A DNA stretch of 64,000 nt from Pseudomonas parafulva (GTDB lineage: Bacteria > Pseudomonadota > Gammaproteobacteria > Pseudomonadales > Pseudomonadaceae), in assembly GCF_000800255.1 (NCBI RefSeq), contig NZ_CP009747.1:1-64000 (forward strand), in the 5' to 3' direction. Within the stretch, counting starts at the first letter, position 1. The number at the start of each line of letters is the position of its first letter. This document shows positions 14,771 through 22,640 of the stretch, piece after piece. A program made the position numbers and the translations under genes. Below the pieces are notes generated by a model. That model had not been told where the DNA came from. It was given only the letters and a program-made list of their open reading frames with translations, and did not search any database.

Positions 14771-16035
14771 CCTCTCGCCTCACGCGCAGACGCCGGCCGA
14801 CCTTGCGCGCCGCACTCGGCCGCGGCCATCTGGCCATCGCCCTGCTGGCGGTCGGCCTGGCCGGTATCTCGGGAACCTTGCTCGGCGTTGCCGCCCTGCG
14901 TGTGCATGCCAATCACAACCTGGAACTGATCGCCCGCTCGATCAGCTACACCGTGGAAGCCGCGGTGGTGTTCGACGACAGCCCCGCCGCCAGTGAGGCC
15001 CTGGCAGTGATCGCAGGCAGCGAGGAGGTCGCCGACGCCAAGGTCTTCGCCCTCGACGGCGATCTGCTCGCGCACTGGCAGCGCGACGACACCGGGCTGC
15101 TTGCACCGCTGGAGCGCCAGGTGGCGAAGGCCTTGCTGGACGAGCCCATCTATCGGCCCATCGTCCACCAGCAGCGCACGGTCGGGCATATCGAGCTGAC
15201 CGGGCAGGGCGGCAGCCTGCTGCGCTTCCTGCTCAGCGGGGTGTTCGGCATTCTCTGCTGCATCCTGCTCAGCACGCTGGTCGCCCTGCACCTGTCGCGC
15301 CGTCTGTTCGGCGATATCGTCCGACCGCTGCGCAGCCTGGCCAGCGTCGCCCACGCCGCCCGCCGCGAGCGCAGTTTCGACCGACGCGTCCCCGAGGCAC
15401 GTATCGCCGAGCTCAACGAACTGGGTACCGACTTCAATGCCCTGCTCGACGAACTGGAAGTCTGGCAAAGCCACCTGCAAAGCGAAAACGCGACCCTGGC
15501 TCACCAGGCCAGCCACGATAGCCTGACCGGCCTGCCCAACCGCGCGTTCTTCGAAGGACGTCTCAACCGCAGCCTGCGCAACGCCGCCCGCCTTCAAGAC
15601 CACATGGCGGTGCTGTTTCTCGACAGCGATCACTTCAAGCAGATCAACGACAGCCTCGGCCATGCGGTGGGCGACGAGGTGCTGATCAACGTCGCCAGTC
15701 GCGTACGCGCACAATTGCGCGAGCACGACCTGGTGGCGCGCCTGGGCGGCGATGAATTCGCCGTGCTGCTGACCCCGCTGCACTCGCGTGAAGACGCCGA
15801 GCGCATCGCCGACAAGATCGTCGCCAGCATGCGCTTGCCGATCCAGCTCGACGATGGCCGCCGCGTGCCCAGTGCGTTGAGTGTCGGTATCGCCTTCTAC
15901 CCGGACGATGGCCAGGACCCGGCCAGTCTGCTCAATGCCGCCGATGCGGCGATGTACCAGGCCAAGCGCAGCCGTCGCGGCCACCGGCAAGCGGCGCGTG
16001 GTGACTGGGCCACGGACCCCGATGACAGGAGCTGA
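14767..16035 (+). CDS. yfiN: Membrane diguanylate cyclase YfiN (TpbB)
   Basis: YfiN makes cyclic-di-GMP from GTP and promotes biofilm and exopolysaccharide formation when released by YfiR. The product has 422 residues. It shows a first membrane helix (about 20-43), a periplasmic PAS-like segment with FDDSPAASEALAVI, a second helix (about 155-180), HAMP, then GGDEF. The active motif GGDEF is intact at 327-331. An RxxD inhibitory site (R318-D321) lies five residues before it, so product inhibition is expected. The start ATG 14767 overlaps the yfiR stop; the longer frame upstream is a shadow of yfiR. Confidence 0.94.
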   Translation: MTSRLTRRRRPTLRAALGRGHLAIALLAVGLAGISGTLLGVAALRVHANHNLELIARSISYTVEAAVVFDDSPAASEALAVIAGSEEVADAKVFALDGDLLAHWQRDDTGLLAPLERQVAKALLDEPIYRPIVHQQRTVGHIELTGQGGSLLRFLLSGVFGILCCILLSTLVALHLSRRLFGDIVRPLRSLASVAHAARRERSFDRRVPEARIAELNELGTDFNALLDELEVWQSHLQSENATLAHQASHDSLTGLPNRAFFEGRLNRSLRNAARLQDHMAVLFLDSDHFKQINDSLGHAVGDEVLINVASRVRAQLREHDLVARLGGDEFAVLLTPLHSREDAERIADKIVASMRLPIQLDDGRRVPSALSVGIAFYPDDGQDPASLLNAADAAMYQAKRSRRGHRQAARGDWATDPDDRS

Positions 16036-16038
16036 ACC

Positions 16039-16539
16039 GTGACACACCCTTTTTACCGCCAGCCGCTCGCCTGGCTGGCTTTGTTGCTGGCACTGACCGC
16101 GTTGAGTGCGTGCAAGACGGCGCCGCCCGTCGGCCTGAGTCCCGAGCAAATCGCTGTGCTGCAGCGCGAGGGCTTTACCCCCAGCGAAGAGGGCTGGGCG
16201 TTCGATCTGTCTGGCAAGGTGCTGTTCGGCAGCGATCTGGACCGGCTCAACGGGCAAAGCCAGGCAATCGTCGAACGCGTTGGCCGCGCGTTGCTGTCGG
16301 TGGGCATCCAGCGGGTGCGCGTCGATGGTCATGCCGATGCCTCGGGCAAGGCGGCGTACAACCAGCAGTTGTCCGAGCGCCGTGCGCAGAGCGTGGCGCA
16401 GGCGCTGGTGGGGATCGGTATGCCGCCAGGCGATATCCAGACGCGCGGGTTGGGCAGCCGCCAGCCGGTGGCCGACAACCGCACCAGCGCCGGCCGTACC
16501 GAGAACCGGCGGGTGTCGATCGTGGTGGGCGCCAATTGA
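16039..16539 (+). CDS. yfiB: Outer-membrane OmpA-like lipoprotein YfiB
   Basis: YfiB sequesters YfiR at the outer membrane and peptidoglycan and so switches YfiN on. The product has 166 residues with a lipobox ending at Cys25 (LSAC). An OmpA-type peptidoglycan-binding domain follows (KVLFGSDLDRLN..., VDGHADASG, NRRVSIVV). The start is GTG at 16039 with AGGAGC at 16027-16032, 3 nt after the yfiN stop. The gene order here is R-N-B, completing a single operon. Confidence 0.94.
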   Translation: MTHPFYRQPLAWLALLLALTALSACKTAPPVGLSPEQIAVLQREGFTPSEEGWAFDLSGKVLFGSDLDRLNGQSQAIVERVGRALLSVGIQRVRVDGHADASGKAAYNQQLSERRAQSVAQALVGIGMPPGDIQTRGLGSRQPVADNRTSAGRTENRRVSIVVGAN

Positions 16540-16570
16540 AAGACGAGTGTGCGGCTAACGCCCGTCGCCC

Positions 16571-17521
16571 TCAGTCCTGCGCGAACACCATCTCGCGCGT
16601 CTGGCCCATCAGCAACGGCGCATTTGCCTCAGTCACCTCGCGGATGTAGTCCCACAGCAGGGTGATGCGCTTCAACTTGCGCAGATCCTCCCGGCAGTAC
16701 ATCCAGAACTGCCGTGTCACCTCGACCTCATCTTCCAGCACCGTCACCAGCCGCGCGTCCTGCGCTGCCAGGAAGCACGGCAGGATTGCCAGGCCACGCC
16801 CTTGCAGTGCGGCGGTGTACTGGGCGATCACGCTGGTGCTGCGCAGGTGGGCATGGGCGTTGGGGATCAGGTTCGCCAGGTACAGCAACTCGGAACTGAA
16901 GGCCAGGTCGTCGACGTAGCTGATGAAAGGGTGCTGCGCCAGGTCGGCCACCTCGCCAATCGGCGCGTGGTTGTCCAGGTATTCCCGGGTGGCATACAGC
17001 CGCAGGCGGTAGTCGCACAGCTTGCAGCAGACATACGGCCCGTGCTCCGGGCGCTCCAGGGCGATGACGATGTCCGCCTCGCGCTTGGACAGGCTGATGA
17101 AGTGGGGCAGCGGCAGGATATCCACCGAGATCGCTGGCCAGGTGTCGACGAAGCGGCTCAGTTGCGGGGTGACGAAGAAGCTGCCGAAGCCCTCGGTGCA
17201 GCCCATGCGCACATGCCCCGACAACGCCACGCCGGAGCCGGACACCTGTTCGCAGGCCATGTGCAAGGTGCTTTCGATCGACTCGGCGTAGCCCAGCAGG
17301 CGCTGACCTTCGGCGGTGAGTACGAAGCCGTTGGTGCGCGACTTCTCGAACAACAGCGTGCCCATGGCACCTTCCAGCGAGCTGACGCGTCGCGACACCG
17401 TGGTGTAGTCCACCGACAGGCGTTTGGCGGCGCTGCTGGCCTTGCGCGTGCGCGCCACTTCGAGGAAGAACTTGAGGTCGTCCCAGTTCAGCGCGCTGAG
17501 GGAGGTCAGGTCTTTTTGCAT
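16571..17521 (-). CDS. LysR-family regulator divergent from mmsAB
   Basis: The product has 316 residues: an N-terminal winged helix-turn-helix (FFLEVARTRKASSAAKRLSVDYTTVSRRVSSLEG) and a LysR substrate-binding domain. It is transcribed away from mmsA with 131 nt between the two start codons, the usual layout for a LysR activator and its target. P. aeruginosa MmsR is an AraC protein; this is a different family in the same position. The frame extends upstream to 17662, but the ATG at 17521 starts the conserved N-terminus. An inverted repeat 17 nt upstream may be its operator. The inducer is unknown; methylmalonate semialdehyde pathway intermediates are a guess from position. Confidence 0.9.
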   Translation of the reverse strand: MQKDLTSLSALNWDDLKFFLEVARTRKASSAAKRLSVDYTTVSRRVSSLEGAMGTLLFEKSRTNGFVLTAEGQRLLGYAESIESTLHMACEQVSGSGVALSGHVRMGCTEGFGSFFVTPQLSRFVDTWPAISVDILPLPHFISLSKREADIVIALERPEHGPYVCCKLCDYRLRLYATREYLDNHAPIGEVADLAQHPFISYVDDLAFSSELLYLANLIPNAHAHLRSTSVIAQYTAALQGRGLAILPCFLAAQDARLVTVLEDEVEVTRQFWMYCREDLRKLKRITLLWDYIREVTEANAPLLMGQTREMVFAQD

Positions 17522-17537
17522 GTTGATCCGGTTTTTT

Positions 17538-17564
17538 TGTGCATTCTTGTTGGATGTTTGCACA
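17538..17564. promoter_or_regulatory. Inverted repeat in the LysR-mmsA intergenic region, candidate operator
   Basis: TGTGCA-N15-TGCACA is a perfect 6-bp dyad lying 17 bp before the LysR start and about 90 bp before mmsA. Its position fits a shared operator for both promoters. The assignment rests on position and symmetry only. Confidence 0.4.
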
Positions 17565-17652
17565 TCTATACTCGAACTCACTCCCTGCACGCCACCCCGT
17601 TCGCTGCGGCGTAGGCGTCTTCGTTCCGACAATAATTCCAAGGAGAGCGCAG

Positions 17653-19176
17653 ATGAACGCACCCCACACCCCCACGACCCAGGTGCAGCAGGCCAAGTTG
17701 TTGATCGACGGGCAATGGGTGGAGTCGACCACTCAGCAATGGCGCGACGTGGTCAATCCGGCCACCCAGCAGGTACTGGCGCGCGTGCCGTTCGCCACCG
17801 CCGCCGAAGTCGACGCCGCCATCGCTGCCGCCCAGCGTGCCTTCAAGACCTGGCGTGACACGCCGATCGGTGCGCGCATGCGCATCATGCTCAAGCTGCA
17901 GGCGCTGATCCGCGAGCACAGCAAGCGCATCGCCGCGACCCTGAGCGCCGAGCAAGGCAAGACCCTGGCCGATGCCGAGGGCGACATCTTCCGCGGTCTG
18001 GAAGTGGTGGAGCACGCCGCGTCCATCGGCACCCTGCAGATGGGCGAGTTCGCCGAGAACGTGGCCGGTGGCGTCGACACCTACACCTTGCGCCAGCCGA
18101 TCGGCGTGTGCGCCGGTATCACCCCGTTCAACTTCCCGGCGATGATTCCGCTGTGGATGTTCCCCATGGCCATCGTCTGTGGCAACACCTTCGTGCTCAA
18201 GCCGTCCGAGCAAGATCCGCTGTCGACGCTGATGCTGGTCGAGCTGGCGCTGGAAGCCGGGGTGCCGGCGGGCGTGCTGAACGTGGTGCACGGTGGCAAG
18301 CAGGTGGTCGATGCGCTGTGCACCCACCAGGACATCAAGGCGGTTTCCTTCGTCGGCTCGACCGAGGTCGGCACCCACGTGTACAACCTTGCCAGTCAGC
18401 ACGGCAAGCGCGTGCAGTCGATGATGGGCGCCAAGAACCACGCCGTGGTGCTGCCCGACGCCAACCGCACCCAAACCATCAACGCGCTGGTCGGCGCGGC
18501 CTTCGGTGCAGCCGGCCAGCGCTGCATGGCCACCTCGGTGGCGGTGCTGGTGGGCAAGGCCCGCGAGTGGCTGCCGGACATCAAGGCGGCGGCGAGCAGG
18601 CTCAAGGTCAACGCTGGCAGCGAGCCCGGGACCGACGTCGGTCCGGTGGTGTCCAAGCGCGCCAAGGAGCGCGTGCTGGGGCTGATCGACAGCGGCGTGA
18701 AGGAAGGCGCCACGCTCGAGCTGGACGGCCGTGACGTGCAGGTGCCGGGCTTCGAGCACGGCAACTTCGTCGGCCCGACCCTGTTCTCCGGTGTGACCAC
18801 CGACATGCAGATCTACACCCAGGAAATTTTCGGCCCGGTGTTGGTCACGCTTGAAGTCGACACCCTCGATGAGGCCATCGCCCTGGTCAACGCCAACCCG
18901 TTCGGCAACGGCACCGGCTTGTTCACCCAGAGCGGTGCGGCGGCACGCAAGTTCCAGAGCGAGATCGACGTCGGCCAGGTCGGCATCAACATCCCGATCC
19001 CGGTGCCGGTGCCGTTCTTCAGCTTCACCGGTTCGCGCGGCTCCAAGCTGGGCGATCTGGGCCCCTATGGCAAACAGGTGGTGCAGTTCTATACCCAGAC
19101 CAAGACGGTCACGGCCCGCTGGTTCGACGACGACAGCGTCAACGACGGCGTTAACACCACCATCAGCCTGCGCTAA
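17653..19176 (+). CDS. mmsA: Methylmalonate-semialdehyde dehydrogenase (CoA-acylating)
   Basis: MmsA converts methylmalonate semialdehyde, CoA and NAD+ to propionyl-CoA in valine catabolism, and malonate semialdehyde to acetyl-CoA. The product has 507 residues with the aldehyde dehydrogenase fold. [14 protein letters not shown] and [10 protein letters not shown] lie in the NAD domain, and the catalytic Cys is in [11 protein letters not shown], about residue 290. A good AAGGAGAG site precedes ATG 17653; the longer frame from 17539 is not used. The mmsB gene follows after 10 nt, so the two form an operon. Confidence 0.96.
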   Translation: MNAPHTPTTQVQQAKLLIDGQWVESTTQQWRDVVNPATQQVLARVPFATAAEVDAAIAAAQRAFKTWRDTPIGARMRIMLKLQALIREHSKRIAATLSAEQGKTLADAEGDIFRGLEVVEHAASIGTLQMGEFAENVAGGVDTYTLRQPIGVCAGITPFNFPAMIPLWMFPMAIVCGNTFVLKPSEQDPLSTLMLVELALEAGVPAGVLNVVHGGKQVVDALCTHQDIKAVSFVGSTEVGTHVYNLASQHGKRVQSMMGAKNHAVVLPDANRTQTINALVGAAFGAAGQRCMATSVAVLVGKAREWLPDIKAAASRLKVNAGSEPGTDVGPVVSKRAKERVLGLIDSGVKEGATLELDGRDVQVPGFEHGNFVGPTLFSGVTTDMQIYTQEIFGPVLVTLEVDTLDEAIALVNANPFGNGTGLFTQSGAAARKFQSEIDVGQVGINIPIPVPVPFFSFTGSRGSKLGDLGPYGKQVVQFYTQTKTVTARWFDDDSVNDGVNTTISLR

Positions 19177-19186
19177 GGAGTTGGTC

Positions 19187-20080
19187 ATGCGTATCGCATT
19201 CATCGGTCTGGGCAACATGGGCGCCCCCATGGCCCGCAACCTGATCAAGGCCGGGCACACACTGAACCTGTTCGACCTCAACAAAACCGTGCTGGCCGAG
19301 CTTGCCGAACTGGGCGGGCAAGTCAGCACCTCGCCGAAGGACGCCGCTGCCAGCAGCGAGTTGGTGATCACCATGCTGCCGGCCGCTGCCCACGTGCGCT
19401 CGGTGTACCTGAGCGAGGACGACGGTGTGCTCGCCGGCATCAAGCCCGGCACACCGACGTTGGACTGCAGCACCATCGATCCGCAGACCGCCCGCGACGT
19501 GTCCAAGGCCGCGGCGGCCAAGGGCATCGACATGGGCGACGCGCCGGTGTCGGGCGGCACCGGTGGTGCCGCGGCGGGGACCTTGACCTTCATGGTCGGC
19601 GCCAGCCCCGAGCTGTTCGCCACGCTCAAGCCGGTGCTCGAACAGATGGGCCGCAACATCGTGCACTGCGGTGCAGTGGGCACTGGGCAGATCGCCAAGA
19701 TCTGCAACAACCTGCTGCTGGGCATCTCCATGATCGGCGTGTCCGAAGCCATGGCCCTGGGCAATGCGCTGGGCATCGACACCCAGGTGCTGGCCGGGAT
19801 CATCAACAGCTCCACCGGCCGTTGCTGGAGCTCCGATACCTACAACCCTTGGCCCGGTGTGATCGACACCGCGCCGGCTGCACGCGGCTACACCGGTGGC
19901 TTTGGTGCCGAACTGATGCTCAAGGACCTGGGCCTGGCCACCGAGGCCGCGCGCCAGGCGCACCAGCCGGTGATTCTCGGTGCAGTCGCGCAGCAGTTGT
20001 ACCAAGCCATGAGCTTGCGCGGCGAGGGCGGCAAGGACTTCTCGGCGATCGTCGAGGGCTATCGGAAGAAGGACGGCTGA
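19187..20080 (+). CDS. mmsB: 3-Hydroxyisobutyrate dehydrogenase
   Basis: MmsB oxidises 3-hydroxyisobutyrate to methylmalonate semialdehyde, the substrate of MmsA, with NAD+. The product has 297 residues. The N-terminal signature IGLGNMGAPMARNLIKAGH contains the Rossmann glycines. DAPVSGGTGGAAAGTLTFMVG is the conserved substrate loop, and the catalytic Lys lies in GTGQIAKICNN. Start ATG 19187 has AAGGAG 6 nt upstream. The hydroxyacid dehydrogenase family is broad, but context with mmsA fixes the role. Confidence 0.95.
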   Translation: MRIAFIGLGNMGAPMARNLIKAGHTLNLFDLNKTVLAELAELGGQVSTSPKDAAASSELVITMLPAAAHVRSVYLSEDDGVLAGIKPGTPTLDCSTIDPQTARDVSKAAAAKGIDMGDAPVSGGTGGAAAGTLTFMVGASPELFATLKPVLEQMGRNIVHCGAVGTGQIAKICNNLLLGISMIGVSEAMALGNALGIDTQVLAGIINSSTGRCWSSDTYNPWPGVIDTAPAARGYTGGFGAELMLKDLGLATEAARQAHQPVILGAVAQQLYQAMSLRGEGGKDFSAIVEGYRKKDG

Positions 20081-20158
20081 GCTGAACGCAAAAAGGCTAC
20101 GTGATGCTCCGCTCAGCGGGCTCACACAGCCTTTGTGCACGCGGCCTTGCGTCGCGAT

Positions 20159-20175
20159 GGGCCGCTAGGCGGCCC
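20159..20175. terminator. GC-rich hairpin between convergent mmsB and cupin genes
   Basis: GGGCCGC-TAG-GCGGCCC is a perfect 7-bp stem between two convergent stop codons. It lacks a T-run on either strand, so it is at most a weak or Rho-assisted terminator. Confidence 0.35.
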
Positions 20176-20183
20176 TTCAGGCG

Positions 20184-20528
20184 TCAGGCGAACACGAAGT
20201 ACTTGCGCACGGTCTCCACCACTTCCCAGGTGCCCTTCATGCCGGGCTCGATGACGAACACGTCACCGCCCTTCAGGTGCTTGGGCTCTTCGCCCTCCGG
20301 GGTGATGATGCAATAGCCTTCGAGGAAGTGGCAGAACTCCCACTTGTCGTAGTTCACCTCGAACTTGCCGGGCGTGCAGATCCAGGTGCCCATGATCTTG
20401 CTGCCGTCGGCCGACAGGTAGGCGTTGAGGTTGACGGTGTGCGGATCGCCGCCGATGCGTTTCCACTTGGTCGCGTTGACGACAGGCGTCGGGCAGGTTT
20501 CGCGCAGGACAGTGATGAAGTCGGACAT
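20184..20528 (-). CDS. Small cupin-domain protein (DUF861/EutQ-like)
   Basis: The product has 114 residues and is a single beta-barrel cupin: GTWICTPGKFEVNYDKWEFCHFLEGYCIITPEGEE, then GGDVFVIEPGMKGTWEV. This is the pattern of the DUF861 group. AGGAGC lies 7 nt before the ATG. It has no signal peptide, so it is cytoplasmic. It is convergent with mmsB and not in its operon. The biochemical function of the group is not established; I do not assign one. Confidence 0.85.
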   Translation of the reverse strand: MSDFITVLRETCPTPVVNATKWKRIGGDPHTVNLNAYLSADGSKIMGTWICTPGKFEVNYDKWEFCHFLEGYCIITPEGEEPKHLKGGDVFVIEPGMKGTWEVVETVRKYFVFA

Positions 20529-20642
20529 GGCAGAGCTCCTGATGACGGGCTGAATGACCCGTCACCATAGGGGCTGAACGGTGGCTGCGGTTGCCTGGGC
20601 TCGACCTTCATGTGTCTGGATGCGCTGTTCGACTCGCTCCAG

Positions 20643-21575
20643 TCAGGCCCACCAGTAGCGAACGAAGTGGAAGAACACCGGGGCGGCGAAGCACACCGAG
20701 TCCATGCGGTCGAGCATGCCGCCGTGGCCTTCGATCATGTGGCCCCAGTCCTTCACCCCACGGTCGCGCTTGATCGCCGACATCACCAGGCCGCCGAAGA
20801 AACCCATGGCGTTGACCGTCAACGCCATCAGCGCCGCCTGCCAGAAGTTGAACGGCGTGATCCAGCACAGCAGCGCCCCCACCAAGGTGGCCAGGGCCAC
20901 GCCGCCGGCCAGGCCTTCGACGGTCTTGGAGGGCGACAGGTTGGGCGCCACCTTGCGCTTGCCGAACAGCTTGCCGCACACGTACTGCAGTACGTCGCTG
21001 ATCTGCACCACCAGGATCAGCCAGGCGATCAGCAACAGGTTGCGGCCCTCGTAGCCCGGAATGTCCAGCGTCATCAGCGCGGGTACCGACGACACGCAGT
21101 ACACCGCGATCATCAGCCCCCACTGTACTTTCGAGGCGCGTTCCAGGAAGCGCGTGGTGTCGCCGCCGAAGCTGGCCAGGATCGGCAGCAGCAGGAACAG
21201 GTAGACCGGAATGAAGATGCTGAACAGCCCGTACCAGTCCATCCCGATCAGCAGGTATTGCACCGGCAAGGCCACATAGAAGGCTGCCGCCAGCGCCGGG
21301 TAATCGCTGCGCCGGGTCGGAGTGAGGGTCATGAATTCGCGCAGGGCGTAGAACGACACGCAGTAGAACAGCACGATCACGCCGTACTTGCCGAACACGA
21401 AGGCCAGGCCGATCACCAGCACCATCACCCACCAGGCGTTGATGCGGGCGTTGAGGTTGTCGATCACCGCATGCGGGCCGGGGCCGGCGCGCCATTTCAG
21501 CAGGCGACCGATCAGGCTGGCGAGCAGCAGCAGGGCGCCGATGCCGATGAACAGGGACAGGGTGTTGTCTTCCAT
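20643..21575 (-). CDS. ynbB: CDP-diglyceride synthase-like membrane protein (YnbB/CdsA family)
   Basis: The product has 310 residues and about eight predicted membrane helices. It is expected to form a CDP-activated lipid from a phosphatidate-like substrate and CTP. The CdsA signature is near the C-terminus: SAIKRD..KDWG...GHGGMLDRMD, with the metal-binding acidic residues. It is the last gene of a six-gene minus-strand cluster; its ATG follows the acyltransferase stop after one base. It is a second, cluster-specific copy rather than the essential cdsA, which in Pseudomonas lies elsewhere with uppS and dxr (family knowledge). Confidence 0.88.
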   Translation of the reverse strand: MEDNTLSLFIGIGALLLLASLIGRLLKWRAGPGPHAVIDNLNARINAWWVMVLVIGLAFVFGKYGVIVLFYCVSFYALREFMTLTPTRRSDYPALAAAFYVALPVQYLLIGMDWYGLFSIFIPVYLFLLLPILASFGGDTTRFLERASKVQWGLMIAVYCVSSVPALMTLDIPGYEGRNLLLIAWLILVVQISDVLQYVCGKLFGKRKVAPNLSPSKTVEGLAGGVALATLVGALLCWITPFNFWQAALMALTVNAMGFFGGLVMSAIKRDRGVKDWGHMIEGHGGMLDRMDSVCFAAPVFFHFVRYWWA

Positions 21576-21576
21576 T

Positions 21577-22212
21577 TCAGGCTTCCTTCGGGGCCAGGTT
21601 CAGCAGGGCCTGCCGGGCCCGCTCGAGAAAGGCCTGCTTGTCTTCATCAGGCTGTACATGCAACGGCTCGCCGAAGCTCAGGGTGCACAGCAACGGCAGC
21701 GGCAGGGCGCGGCCTTTGGGCATCACGCGGTTGAGGTTGGCGATCCACACCGGCACCACTTCGATCTGCGGCTGGGCCGAGGCCAGGTGGAACAACCCGC
21801 TCTTGAACGGCAGCAGCGGCTCGTCACCCAGATTGCGCGTGCCTTCCGGGAAGAAGATCAGCGAGTCGCCCTGGGCCAGGGCGTCGAGCACCGGTTGCAG
21901 GGGATTAGTCTGGGCATCGCTGCGCTGGCGGTCGATGAGCACACCGTTGAACACCTTGCGGATGATGAAGTCGCGCAGGCCCGGCTGGCACCAGTAATCG
22001 GCGCCGGCCACCGGCCGCGTGCGCCGCCGTAGCGGCTCGGGCAACGAGGCCCAGAGCAGGACGAAGTCGCCGTGGCTGCTGTGGTTGGCGAAATACAGGC
22101 GTTGTATCGGCTGCGGTGTGCAGCCGAGCCAGAGGGCGCGCGCCCCGGTGATCAGGCGCGCGGCGCAGGTGATGGCGAAAGCGGTGATGGCTGGAAGCAT
22201 GGTGCGGTTCAT
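21577..22212 (-). CDS. 1-Acylglycerol-3-phosphate acyltransferase-like protein (PlsC family)
   Basis: The product has 211 residues with a short N-terminal hydrophobic segment. The acyltransferase motif HX4D is NHSSHGD (H44, D49) and the second motif is FPEGTR (121-126). It probably acylates a lyso-lipid phosphate at the inner membrane and feeds the adjacent CDP-diglyceride synthase. ATG 22212 overlaps the stop of the upstream membrane-protein gene (ATGA). The frame reads further upstream, but only as a shadow. The true acceptor is unknown. Confidence 0.87.
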   Translation of the reverse strand: MNRTMLPAITAFAITCAARLITGARALWLGCTPQPIQRLYFANHSSHGDFVLLWASLPEPLRRRTRPVAGADYWCQPGLRDFIIRKVFNGVLIDRQRSDAQTNPLQPVLDALAQGDSLIFFPEGTRNLGDEPLLPFKSGLFHLASAQPQIEVVPVWIANLNRVMPKGRALPLPLLCTLSFGEPLHVQPDEDKQAFLERARQALLNLAPKEA

Positions 22213-22640
22213 CCTGTGAAAGGCAGCGTCAGCAGGGTCGTCAAGGCCAGCAGCAGTTGCAGTGCCAGGCACAGCGCCTGGCGCCGCAGCAGCGCCAGGG
22301 CGCCTTGGCTGCGGGCTGGCCAGTGGCGCCGGTCGTCGGCACTGGCCTTGAGTTTGAGGTCGAACAGCGCCCGGTCCAGCGCGCCGGTGTCTTCGTCGAG
22401 CTGGGGGCTGCTGGCCAGGCGAGTGAACAGCTCGGCGTCCAGGGCCACGCGCAGCGCCCAGTATTTGTGGGCAAGGCCGAGGATCAGCAGCAGTGCGCAC
22501 AGGGCACTGGCCAGCGCAGGCAGGTGCAGGCCGAGCAGGGGCGTGAGGCCGTAGCCGATGGCCAACAACGTGAGGCCATCGGACAGGCGCTCCAGTTGTC
22601 GGCCGCGGCCAAGCAGGGCGGCAACCAGGTGCAGGTCCAT
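22209..22640 (-). CDS. Small membrane protein of the lipid cluster, unknown function
   Basis: The product has 143 residues. Two hydrophobic stretches (about 20-55) lie near the N-terminus and another at the C-terminus (about 115-138), with a charged, probably cytoplasmic segment between (LDEDTGALDRALFDLKLKASADDRRHW). I recognise no family. ATG 22640 is preceded by GGAGG and overlaps the upstream gene's stop; it overlaps the acyltransferase start downstream. Being locked between lipid enzymes by 4-nt overlaps on both sides suggests that it works with them. Confidence 0.75.
   Translation of the reverse strand: MDLHLVAALLGRGRQLERLSDGLTLLAIGYGLTPLLGLHLPALASALCALLLILGLAHKYWALRVALDAELFTRLASSPQLDEDTGALDRALFDLKLKASADDRRHWPARSQGALALLRRQALCLALQLLLALTTLLTLPFTG

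Noticed and set aside
17578..19815. Minus-strand open frame of 745 codons opposite mmsA and mmsB
   Set aside because: A shadow frame running across two genes, with no domain.
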